30,574 nt of DNA from an uncultured bacterium (lineage in GTDB: Bacteria > Bacteroidota > Bacteroidia > Bacteroidales > CAIWKO01). The notes beneath the pieces are model-generated. The model saw nothing but the letters and a program-made list of their open reading frames with translations, ran no database searches and was not told the DNA's origin. The stretch is taken from positions 1 through 30,574 of the forward strand of contig CAIWVT010000076.1 of assembly GCA_903916135.1 (NCBI GenBank), read 5' to 3'. This document shows, piece after piece, positions 15,965 through 23,900 of this stretch (positions are counted from its first letter, which is position 1; every line of letters begins with the position of its first letter). Both the position numbers and the translations under genes were made by a program.

Positions 15965-17179
15965 ATGGATACAGGTTCAACAGGCTTTATGCTTCTTGCA
16001 TGCAGTCTTGTTATGTTAATGACGCCGGGACTCGCGTTTTTTTACGGGGGTTTGGCAACCAAGAGAAATATTCTTGGTATTATGATTCAAAGTTTTGCTT
16101 CACTGGGCTGGACAACGGTTCTGTGGGTAATTTTTGGTTATTCGATGTGTTTCAGTGGTGGTGCTGGTGGTATCATCGGAAACTTTGACAAAGCTTTTCT
16201 TTATGGAGTTGGAATGGACTCGATGTACACCAACGGGAAAATTCCTGAGTTTGTTTTTATCGCTTATCAGATGATGTTTGCCATCATCACACCTGCGTTG
16301 ATAACAGGTGCTTTCGCTAATCGCGTTAACTTTAAGGCGTACATGATTTTCCTCACCTTCTGGCAAATTCTGGTGTACTATCCTTTTGTACACATGATTT
16401 GGGGTGGCGGTCTTTTAGCCGAATGGGGTGTTATTGATTTTGCAGGTGGTATTGTGGTTCATGCAACAGCAGGTTTTGCAGCTCTGGCTTCGGTCTTTTA
16501 TGTGGGTGCCCGTGTGGAGAAAAACAATACGCCCAACAGTATTCCTTTGGTCGCTATCGGCAGCGGACTGTTATGGTTCGGATGGTACGGTTTCAATGCA
16601 GGAAGCGAGGTGGCGGTTGACCATATCACGTCATTAGCTTTTATTAATACGGATATTGCCGCCTCATTTGCCACTGTCACTTGGGTTATCATTGAATGGT
16701 TCCATCAGAAGAAGCCAAAATTTATTGGTCTGCTTACTGGGTCAATTGCGGGCTTGGCGACCATAACTCCCTGTGCAGGTTTTATTCCCGTTTGGGCATC
16801 GCCTTTGGTAGGTATCGCAGCCGGAGGGGTTTGTTATCTGGCTGTTCAGTTCAAAAATAAATGGAAATGGGACGATGCCCTCGATGTTTGGGGCGTTCAC
16901 GGTGTAGGTGGATTTTTAGGCTGTATTTTGCTTGGGGTGTTTGCTTCAAAAGCAATTAATCCCGGCGGTGCCGATGGTCTGTGGTTTGGTAGTTCAAATT
17001 TCTTCATGAAAGAAACTATTGCCGTAGTGCTTGCTTCAGCTTATGCTTTTATATTTACCTATATCATGCTGATTTTAATAAACCTTATTACGCCCGTTCG
17101 CGTTACAAAAGATTCGGAAATCATTGGGCTTGATTATTCTCAGCACGGTGAAAAGGCTTATGACGAAGGCGCTTTGTAA
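15965..17179 (+). CDS. amt: Ammonium transporter (Amt/MEP family)
   Basis: 404 residues with about 11 predicted transmembrane helices. Amt proteins recruit ammonium at a periplasmic site and conduct it through a hydrophobic pore lined by two histidines. These are H166 in 'IVVHATAG' and H312 in 'VWGVHGVGG'. The Phe-gate segment 'YQMMFAIITPALITGAFANR' and the 'LLWFGWYGFNAGS' helix are intact. The cytoplasmic tail has the family's 'DSEIIGLDYSQHGEKAYDEG' motif, which in E. coli AmtB contacts GlnK. No signal peptide is visible. The ATG at 15965 follows a perfect AGGAGG. It is downstream of the torF-like gene (34 bases) and ends at a terminator. No glnK/glnB gene is adjacent, which is unusual. Confidence 0.97.
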   Translation: MDTGSTGFMLLACSLVMLMTPGLAFFYGGLATKRNILGIMIQSFASLGWTTVLWVIFGYSMCFSGGAGGIIGNFDKAFLYGVGMDSMYTNGKIPEFVFIAYQMMFAIITPALITGAFANRVNFKAYMIFLTFWQILVYYPFVHMIWGGGLLAEWGVIDFAGGIVVHATAGFAALASVFYVGARVEKNNTPNSIPLVAIGSGLLWFGWYGFNAGSEVAVDHITSLAFINTDIAASFATVTWVIIEWFHQKKPKFIGLLTGSIAGLATITPCAGFIPVWASPLVGIAAGGVCYLAVQFKNKWKWDDALDVWGVHGVGGFLGCILLGVFASKAINPGGADGLWFGSSNFFMKETIAVVLASAYAFIFTYIMLILINLITPVRVTKDSEIIGLDYSQHGEKAYDEGAL

Positions 17180-17199
17180 ATCAATATACATCACACCAA

Positions 17200-17240
17200 C
17201 GAAAGCCCTATTTAACATTAGGGTTTTCGTTTTCTCCTTT
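17200..17240 (+). terminator. Intrinsic terminator after amt
   Basis: CGAAAGCCCTA (17200-17210) pairs with TAGGGTTTTCG (17219-17229), with one G-U pair and an 8-base loop, then a T-rich tail to 17240. It starts 21 bases after the amt stop. Confidence 0.8.
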
Positions 17241-17265
17241 TATTCGTAGTACAAAGGCAGGATAG

Positions 17266-17315
17266 TTACGTATTACAATGATTTATTTTATGTGTAACAA
17301 TTAGGTGTTTCACAT
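17266..17315. promoter_or_regulatory. Candidate operator upstream of the rh gene
   Basis: ATGTGTAACA (17290-17299) and TGTTTCACAT (17306-17315) form a 9-of-10 inverted repeat around 6 bases. Just before it lies TTACGTAT (17266-17273) and a segment resembling the torF upstream dyad in reverse orientation. The 9-mer TATTCGTAG also occurs in both upstream regions (14992 and 17241). Confidence 0.4.
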
Positions 17316-17352
17316 AAATTTGCAAAAACATTTTTTCTATCGAATAAATGAA

Positions 17353-17360
17353 TATTTTTG
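17353..17360 (+). promoter_or_regulatory. rh promoter -7 element (TATTTTTG)
   Basis: TATTTTTG fits TAnnTTTG, 37 bases before the ATG at 17398 and downstream of the operator-like dyad. The nearest TTTG (17319-17322) is 30 bases away, too far for a standard -33. Confidence 0.45.
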
Positions 17361-17397
17361 TACCCTAAAATCATTTATTAATTAAATTATCTTGCAC

Positions 17398-18573
17398 ATG
17401 TATTTTACCGGTATTCTTAAAAAAATCTCTATTACATTAGGATTGGCGATGCTTTCGACCATTTCTTTTGCTCAGGAATTGGCGAGCAGCGAACTTCCTG
17501 AATCCGTTATGAACGATCAACGCTACAATCGCGCCATCCATATCATGGTGATGTTGTTGATAGGTTTTGGTTTTCTTATGGTTTTTGTCCGCAAATACGG
17601 ACGCTCGGCTTTGACAGCCACTTTTCTTTTGGTGAGCACCGCCTTGCCTTTGTATTTTTTAATTCGCAACACAGGTTTGATGGGTGTGGCATCCAACGAA
17701 ATCGAGAAACTCATTTTGGCTGAATTTGGTGCTGCCAGTTTGCTCATTGCTGCAGGAGCCGTGTTGGGCAGGTTGAAAATGCCACAATATATTTTGTTGG
17801 GTTTGCTATTTATTCCCGCTTACGCCTTCAACGAATGGATAGTTTTGGGCGGCGGTTTGGGTATTATTGATCCGGGCAGCGTTGTGGATGTGGGTGGCAG
17901 CATCGTGATTCATGCTTTCGGTGCTATTTTTGGGTTGGGTGTGGCGCTCACCATGACCACCAAACAGGAAATGGAAACCACCATCGAATCGGACGCCACC
18001 AGCGACCGCTATTCGATGTTGGGCAGTATGGCGTTGTGGATTTTCTGGCCCAGTTTCTGCGCTGCTTTGGTGACGCCTGCCGAAATGCCTCACACGGTGG
18101 TGAATGTTATTTTCGCCCTCTGTGGTTCCACCTTGGCTACTTATATTTTTTCGATTTCGCTGCGCAAAAAAGTCAGCATTGCTGATATTGCCAATGCAGC
18201 ACTTGCCGGTGGAGTAGCTATCGGCTCATCCTGCGTGGTGTCAAGTCATACGATGGCGGCTATCATCGGTATTATGGCTGGCAGCGTTTCTACTTTGGGC
18301 TTCGCGGTGATACAATCGCATCAGCAAAAGTGGATGAAAATTATTGATACTTGCGGAGTAACCAATTTGCACGGCATCCCTGGTTTGATGGGCGGTTTGG
18401 CAGTGTTGCCCATTGCCCGCGGATTGAACATCGGCAATCAACTGTTGGGAATGGTCATCACCATCGTGTTGGCTTTGTCGTGCGGATTTATTGTGGGCAA
18501 AATTTTGCCTATCTTAGGACGTAAAATCGAAGCCTATGATGATGCGGAGGAGTTTTTGGACGCTGAAGCATAG
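17398..18573 (+). CDS. Rh-type ammonium/gas channel (Rh50-like)
   Basis: 391 residues. A signal-peptide-like N-terminus (1-26, ending 'ISFAQ') precedes about 11 membrane helices. Features point to the Rh branch rather than Amt: 'MVMLLIGFGFLMVFVRKYG' after a short lumenal segment, 'DVGGSIVIHAFGAIFGLGVAL', 'SMLGSMALWIFWPSFCAAL' and 'DTCGVTNLHGIPGLMGG'. The pore histidines are H172 and H325, and the conserved Asp precedes GGSIVIH. Rh channels carry ammonia/ammonium and perhaps CO2. The ATG at 17398 is preferred to a TTG at 17392 because it starts the signal peptide cleanly. It has its own -7 element and operator-like dyad, so it can be regulated apart from amt. A dispersed repeat begins 6 bases after its stop. 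Confidence 0.94.
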   Translation: MYFTGILKKISITLGLAMLSTISFAQELASSELPESVMNDQRYNRAIHIMVMLLIGFGFLMVFVRKYGRSALTATFLLVSTALPLYFLIRNTGLMGVASNEIEKLILAEFGAASLLIAAGAVLGRLKMPQYILLGLLFIPAYAFNEWIVLGGGLGIIDPGSVVDVGGSIVIHAFGAIFGLGVALTMTTKQEMETTIESDATSDRYSMLGSMALWIFWPSFCAALVTPAEMPHTVVNVIFALCGSTLATYIFSISLRKKVSIADIANAALAGGVAIGSSCVVSSHTMAAIIGIMAGSVSTLGFAVIQSHQQKWMKIIDTCGVTNLHGIPGLMGGLAVLPIARGLNIGNQLLGMVITIVLALSCGFIVGKILPILGRKIEAYDDAEEFLDAEA

Positions 18574-18578
18574 AGAAT

Positions 18579-18669
18579 AAAAGTGAAGCTTTCACTTGGA
18601 GTGAAGGCTTCACTAATTCGATTTAGGATAGAGCCTAATTTGATAGAGGCGACGGATGTTGAAAACTCT
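18579..18669. repeat. Dispersed repeat, copy A
   Basis: Starts with AAAAGTGAAGCTTTCACT (18579-18596), identical to copy B at 20325-20342, and ends with a 23-bp block at 18647-18669 that is 22/23 identical to 20371-20393. The part between is similar, with about 22 extra bases that duplicate CTAATTYGAT. AGTGAA/TTCACT arms give two adjacent hairpins directly after the rh stop. No T-tract, so terminator activity is doubtful. Confidence 0.8.
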
Positions 18670-18764
18670 TCATAGATGGACGTCATTTAATAGTTGCAAT
18701 CTACAGATAAAAACGGTAATTTGAACATGAATATCAATTTATATTGATTTGGTAATAAACCATT

Positions 18765-18789
18765 GTTTAAGAAAGTATTGTTCTTAAAC
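18765..18789 (-). terminator. Stem-loop after the Asp-box gene
   Basis: GTTTAAGAA (18765-18773) and TTCTTAAAC (18781-18789) form a perfect 9-bp stem with a 7-base loop, beginning 16 bases past the stop of the - strand gene. There is no T-tract, so it may be a 3' stabilising hairpin and not a true terminator. Confidence 0.4.
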
Positions 18790-18804
18790 TGACAAATAAT
18801 ATTT

Positions 18805-20019
18805 TCATTCTTTAAGCACTTTGCCATGCATAGTTGCTCCCTTTGAATTGGTTGCGATTAAATAGTACAAGCCTGTTTCATATCCACTGAAATTGAGCAT
18901 AGGTATATTCCCTTGTATAATTTGCAATTGCCCAAGGCTGTTATAAATGGACAATGTTTTTACCTCACCAAAAGAATCGGGTAGTTGGAGATGCAAAAGG
19001 TTTGAAGTAGGATTAGGAAATAGGGTAATGTTTTGTGTGAAATATGGATATTCATTTGTTGAAACAACTTCATTTATGTCCCTTCTGTAAACACTTATAG
19101 GGCAACCTACTGAAATTCCGCAAAAAACATACAATGAATTGGCACAAAAACAACGTAAATATGTTATTGCACCGCATCCGCCCGTTATATTAATATTGTC
19201 ATTATAGCCAGTCCAAGTTCCACCATGATCTAAAGAACGATAGGCTCCTGAGTCGGCAGCAAGTAAGGCATTTCCTATACTAAATATATCTGTTATTGTT
19301 CCATCTGTCGGTAATCCTCCTGAAACTTGAAACCAAGATGCACCATCATTGGAAGACTGAAACATTCCATGAGCAGTTACTCCTGCAAACAGATTAGTTC
19401 CATCTGTTTCAAGACAATAAACTGTTGCTGGAATAGGAAGACCATTGCTTACACTTGACCAGCTCACCCCGGAATTTGATGAAACAAAAACTCCGTTATT
19501 ATATGTGCCGGCAAATAATAGGTGCCCTTTTGTTTTAATTGAATAAACGGTATCCGTAGTAAGCCCATTGTTCATAGGCGTCCATGTAGCACCATTATTC
19601 GGAGACATCAGTATGCCTGCATAAATTGTTGCAACAAATACAGTATCTCCCAAAAAGGCAAACCCCTTTGGTTCATATACTAAACTGTTACTAACATTCC
19701 ACGATGCTCCATTATCATTTGAAAAATATATTTTTGTTATGGAGCCTGCGAATATTCCTGCTGAACTTTTTCCTAAACAATATATAAAACATTGGGGCGT
19801 GAGTATCAAACCCGAGTTTGACTGTGCCCATGTTAGTCCATTATCCGTAGAAGCGTGTATTCCATAAGAAGTTCCAACTAATATCTTACCTGATGACTCT
19901 AATAAGCAGAAGGCACTTCCTATACTATTTCCTGTATCGCACGGTTGCCATTGCGCCAGCAGTTGTGATGAAATAAACATGCATGTGATTATACAAATGC
20001 TTTGTAATGATTTTTTCAT
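18805..20019 (-). CDS. Asp-box (BNR/sortilin-like) beta-propeller protein with T9SS type A sorting domain
   Basis: 404 residues. The signal peptide is 1-23 (ending 'QLLAQ'). Six Asp boxes are visible: STDNGLTW, SNDNGASW, SPNNGATW, SSNSGVSW, SSNDGASW and SLDHGGTW. They predict a beta-propeller like sialidase or sortilin propellers, without any sialidase active-site arginines that I can identify. The C-terminal 80 residues ('NITLFPNPTSNLLHLQL', 'LSIYNSLGQLQI', 'YETGLYYLIATNSKG', 'GKVLKE') are a type A sorting domain, so it is exported and surface-attached or released through the T9SS. Expression is driven by a complete Bacteroidota promoter preceded by a LytTR-like repeat. The gene is AT-richer than amt/rh and is bracketed by the dispersed repeat pair. 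Confidence 0.92.
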   Translation of the reverse strand: MKKSLQSICIITCMFISSQLLAQWQPCDTGNSIGSAFCLLESSGKILVGTSYGIHASTDNGLTWAQSNSGLILTPQCFIYCLGKSSAGIFAGSITKIYFSNDNGASWNVSNSLVYEPKGFAFLGDTVFVATIYAGILMSPNNGATWTPMNNGLTTDTVYSIKTKGHLLFAGTYNNGVFVSSNSGVSWSSVSNGLPIPATVYCLETDGTNLFAGVTAHGMFQSSNDGASWFQVSGGLPTDGTITDIFSIGNALLAADSGAYRSLDHGGTWTGYNDNINITGGCGAITYLRCFCANSLYVFCGISVGCPISVYRRDINEVVSTNEYPYFTQNITLFPNPTSNLLHLQLPDSFGEVKTLSIYNSLGQLQIIQGNIPMLNFSGYETGLYYLIATNSKGATMHGKVLKE

Positions 20020-20080
20020 ATTATTTGTTTTAAGTTAGTAATGATGATTGTTCAATTATGTATATCCCTTAATTTGGATA

Positions 20081-20112
20081 CAAATGTAGTCATTCCTGCG
20101 TTGTTATGCAAA
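20081..20112 (-). promoter_or_regulatory. Complete Bacteroidota promoter (TTTG-N20-TACATTTG)
   Basis: On the - strand TTTG (20112-20109) is followed after exactly 20 bases by TACATTTG (20088-20081). Both elements and the spacing fit the Bacteroides consensus. The leader to the ATG at 20019 is roughly 55 bases. It is the best promoter match in the window. Confidence 0.8.
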
Positions 20113-20127
20113 TAATAATTGACCCAA

Positions 20128-20157
20128 TCAGTTAGCGGTAGCTATTGAACAGTTAAC
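20128..20157. promoter_or_regulatory. LytTR-like direct repeat upstream of the promoter
   Basis: TCAGTTAGC (20128-20136) and ACAGTTAAC (20149-20157) are direct repeats separated by exactly 12 bases (period 21). Each fits the LytTR/AgrA half-site [TA][AC][CA]GTTN[AG][TG] at 8 of 9 positions. They lie 16 bases beyond the -33 element, a normal activator position. The extended match (AGTTARCGGTAGC twice) is 12/13. Confidence 0.5.
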
Positions 20158-20324
20158 GGTAGCATTTAGGTCTATCCATTACTGCTTTAAAGACCTGTTG
20201 TATTGTAACGACTCAAATCGAAATTTCTTCCAATAAAAGCTGTTGGCTTGAGGCTGAAGTTTGGCAGCAGTTTCCTACCTCTGTCGCCCCTTTTCTTTTT
20301 AGTCTCTGCCTAAAATGAGATTTT

Positions 20325-20393
20325 AAAAGTGAAGCTTTCACTCCAAGTGCAGGCTCCACTAATTTGATTAAGGCGACGGAAGTTGAAAACTCT
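20325..20393. repeat. Dispersed repeat, copy B
   Basis: Same orientation as copy A (18579-18669), with the shared 18-bp AAAAGTGAAGCTTTCACT hairpin at the left end and the shared 23-bp block at 20371-20393. It lacks the internal duplication of copy A. Together they bracket the Asp-box gene and its promoter. Confidence 0.8.
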
Positions 20394-20415
20394 GCCGAAT
20401 GGGGTGTTTTTGGAA

Positions 20416-20451
20416 GTACTTAAAGTGCCTAAAGAACTTAAATGGGCTAAA
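20416..20451. repeat. Four copies of a 9-bp CTAAA/TTAAA micro-repeat
   Basis: GTACTTAAA, GTGCCTAAA, GAACTTAAA and TGGGCTAAA follow each other at 20416, 20425, 20434 and 20443. The last four bases of each unit are conserved. The 9-base phase resembles that of the ACTAAGA repeats at 5745-5850. Confidence 0.6.
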
Positions 20452-20513
20452 GCCTCTTGACTGATGCAATCGGGCAGGTACTTCAAGTTGAACGTTCGTA
20501 AAGTTTATAAATC

Positions 20514-20550
20514 AAAAAGGCTTGCCTTGGTTTGGCGATAAGCCTTTTTT
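20514..20550. terminator. Bidirectional terminator-like hairpin without an adjacent gene
   Basis: AAAAAGGCTT (20514-20523) pairs with AAGCCTTTTTT (20540-20550), with an inner GCC/GGC pair. A and T runs suit termination on both strands. The nearest gene end on the - strand is the tricorn protease stop 450 bases away, so it may instead belong to the repeat element to its right. Confidence 0.6.
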
Positions 20551-20608
20551 GCAATAAGTGTGAAGGTGAAAACTTAGCATATTCGGCAAAACAGGTGCTT
20601 GGGTTTGC

Positions 20609-20818
20609 CAACTCGGAGCTCGGACTTACCAACTCGGGGCTCGGACTTACCAACTCGGGGCTCGGACTTACCAACTCGGGGCTCGGACTTGTCAACTCGG
20701 GGCTCGGACTTGTCAACTCGGAGCTCGGACTTGTCAACTCGGAGCTCGGAGTTATCAACTCGGAGCTCGGAGTTATCAACTCGGAGCTCGGACTTATCAA
20801 CTCGGAGCTTGTGTTTGT
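20609..20818. repeat. 21-bp minisatellite, ten copies
   Basis: Units beginning CAACTCGG start every 21 bases from 20609 to 20798. The consensus is CAACTCGGRGCTCGGACTTAC, with variants GGAC/GGAG and TTAC/TTGT/TTAT that change in blocks along the array. A degenerate unit precedes it. Because 21 is divisible by three, frames are open on both strands: + gives a heptapeptide NSELGLT-type repeat (20532-20870), - gives SPSSELT (20483-20827). Both would need TTG starts and have no promoter or codon evidence, so I do not call a gene. The rest of the 980-base spacer 20020-20999 holds only the elements listed separately. Confidence 0.9.
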
Positions 20819-20999
20819 GAAACCCAAGAGGGTGTTTTTGAAAAAAAAGCCTGTAAAAGTAAAAAATTAGGACTGTTTTTTGTTCTTCAAGATATAGTTG
20901 AAACTTCTAAAAACAGGACTTCATCTGCGTAAGCTACACCAATGCAATTTGATTTTGTCTTGCAAATATGTATTCAATAGCCCTCTTACATAGAACCCT

Positions 21000-23900
21000 T
21001 TACTTCGATTTATCAGGATAAGGAGGCACAGGCGGCAGTTTGGTGTCTATCTTCTTCAAATCTTCCAAAATCAACTCAATCGCTTTGTTCAATTGCTCAT
21101 CTTCGCCTGCATATTCTTTGGCAGGGTCGTTCACCACCACCACGTCGGGGTCAACGCCATGCCCTTCGATAATCCATTTTTTGCCTTCGGCATCATAATG
21201 TGCAAATTCGGGTTTGTTCAGGAAGCCGCCATCCATCAAAGGCAATGAACCTCTGATGCCAACCACGCCGCCCCACGTGCGTTGTCCCACAAGCTTGCCA
21301 ATTTTCAACTCACGGAATTGATAGGGAAACAAATCGCCATCGGAAGCCGAATATTGGTCAATCAAACATATCTTCGGACCATATTGTTGTTCGATGCCCG
21401 CCGTGGATGGGCTTGCATTGCGCGACACTTTCATATACACCAATTCGCGATTCAAACGTTCGATAATCATAGGGGAAACATTGCCGCCGCCATTGCCGCG
21501 GTCGTCAATGATGAGGGCGCTTTTGCTCAATTGCGGATAAAAATGTTTCACAAACTCGTTTAATCCATCCGCGCCCATGTTGGGAATGTGGATGTAGCCC
21601 ACCTTGCCGTTGGTGGCGTCGTTCACTTTTTTGATGTTGTTCTGAACCCAATTATAATAGTATAAACCCGATTCATCGTCCACAGGAACCACGATAATTT
21701 TGTGTGCGCCTTCGGCAGATGCGCTGCTGTTCACAGTGAGTTCCACTTGTTTGTCGGCGGTGTTAATCAACAGCTCGTTGATGTTGGCGGTGGTGAGCAC
21801 CGATTTGCCATTCACGGCAATAATAAAATCGCCTTCTTTCACATCCACGCCCACCTCAGTCAAAGGAGAACGGGTGCTTTCGCCCCAATTTTCGCCCTGC
21901 ATAATCTTGCCAATTTTATAAAATCCCGAAGCATCTTTGGTGATAGTAGCCCCCAACAAACCCATTTTGATGCGTGCGGGCTGAGGTTTGTCGCCGCCAC
22001 CCGTATAAGCATGACCGACGCTCAATTCGCCAATCATTTCACCAATAATATACGTTAAATCGGCACGGTGATTGACATAAGCCAACAGGGGTTCGTATTT
22101 CTTATAGATGGCGGTCCAATTCACCCCGTGCATAGCCGGATCGTAAAAGAAATCGCGCATCTGTCGCCACGATTCGGTGAAAATCTGTCGCCACTCTTCT
22201 TTCAAATTCACCCATACTTTCATGTTGGATAAATCCACATAATCTTTCACTTCAATCTTGGCTTTCGGGAGGTCAATTACGGCATATTTCCCGTCGGCGA
22301 GCAACATTTTTTTTCTATCGGCAGAAATAACATAATTGCCATAAGCGCCGAGGTTCGTTTCTTTTTTCTCTTTCAAATCATACAGCATCAAAGCGGTTTT
22401 AGGTTCCTCCGCCGTGGTACGGCAATAATACACGCCGTTGCCGGCAGAGCCGATATTCCAATAGGAACCTGCTCCGATGGGGAAAGCCACAATCCTGTCC
22501 ATAATCCCATCCAAGTCAACCACCACATCCACCGTTTTCGTGTCAGATTCTTTGGTCTCTGCAGGCAAATTCACCTCATCGTCCACAGGTTTGAACGGAG
22601 ATGGAGTGGCTTTTGCCAAGGTGATTAGATACACTTTGGTCATGTTGGTGTAGGCATGATTCCATTCGGTCCAACTATAGGTTGGATTGAAATCGCGATT
22701 GGACGTGATGAACAAATATTTTCCATCAGCACTAAAGGTCGGATTGCTCGAACTGTACCATCCATCCGTAACAGGATATTTTTTTGCGGCAGCCACATCA
22801 TACAAATATATCTTGGTTTCGGCAGTCTTGTCGGGGCGGGCAAAGGCTATCCATTTGCTGTCGGGCGACCAAGAGAAATCGCTGAACTCCCAATCGGGAG
22901 AATCGTCCACGAGGGTCACTTGTTTGCTTTCGATGTCAACATATTGCAAGCGAAGTTTTTTATCTGCCCACAAAAGTTTCTTACTATCGGGCGACCATTG
23001 CGGCTGATATTTATAGGTATCACTTTTCGAAGTGAGTTTTATGGCTTTTGACGAACCATCTTGGGCAACGATATACACTTCATCCTCGCCGGTAGAATCT
23101 GAGATGAAGGCGATGAGCTTTCCGTCGGGCGACCACGTAACGCTGCGTTCGTGAACGCCGGAAGTTTGTGTCAGGTTGCGGGTGATGCCTGTCTTAGCAG
23201 GAACGGTGTAAACATCGCCGCGCCCACTAAAAACGATGCGTTTGCCATCGGAAGCCACATCAAAAGAGCTAATGTTTTTCGAAGCATCTTTCATTTCGCT
23301 GCGCCCGGTGTTCAAATCGTCGGCAATTTGAATGCTCACCTTTTGCGATTTTTGCGTTTTCAAATCAAAATAATAAATGTAGCCACCGTTTTCAAAAACT
23401 ATACTGCTATCGCCCAAGGAGGGGAACTTGATATCGAATTCGGCAAAGTCCGTCAGTTTTTTTGTTTCTTTTGTGGTGAGATTATAACTGAAAAGATTCA
23501 TGGTACGGTCGCGGTCGGATAAAAAATAGAGGGTGCTGCCGTTCCACATAGGGAAAATATCTTGGGAGATATTGTCGGTGATTTGTTGCGTTTGCTTGGT
23601 GTTGAAATCATAAATCCAGATGTCGTCAGCCATGCCGCCTTTATAATATTTCCATGTGCGAAATTCGCGAAACACTTTGTTGTAGGCGAGCTGCGTTTTG
23701 TCGGCAGAATAGCTGCAAAATCCGCCACAGGGCAGGGGCAGTTCTTCTATCATGCCGCCATCAATAGAAACGCTAAAGAGCTGTCCTTTGAAAGCATTGA
23801 ATGATTTCATGCGCGAGCGAAAGATAATGGTTTGATTGTCTTTCCATGTCATCACGATATTGTTGGGACCCATACGGTCAGAAAGGTCGTCGCGATCGAG

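Noticed and set aside
17290..17315. CRP/FNR site upstream of rh
   Set aside because: The arms resemble TGTG/CACA but the separation is far longer than the 6-base spacer of TGTGA-N6-TCACA; kept only as a generic dyad.
18805..20019. Sialidase
   Set aside because: Asp boxes alone do not make a sialidase; I see no arginine triad or FRIP motif.
6956..20818. CRISPR arrays at the three tandem repeats
   Set aside because: Units abut without unique spacers and there are no cas genes.
20483..20870. Two overlapping repeat proteins (NSELGLT on +, SPSSELT on -)
   Set aside because: Both use TTG starts, overlap almost fully, and their openness follows from the 21-bp period. No independent coding evidence.
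20020..20999. tRNA or other RNA gene in the longest spacer
   Set aside because: No cloverleaf with TTCRA arm or similar conserved RNA found by eye here or in the 8298-8789 spacer.
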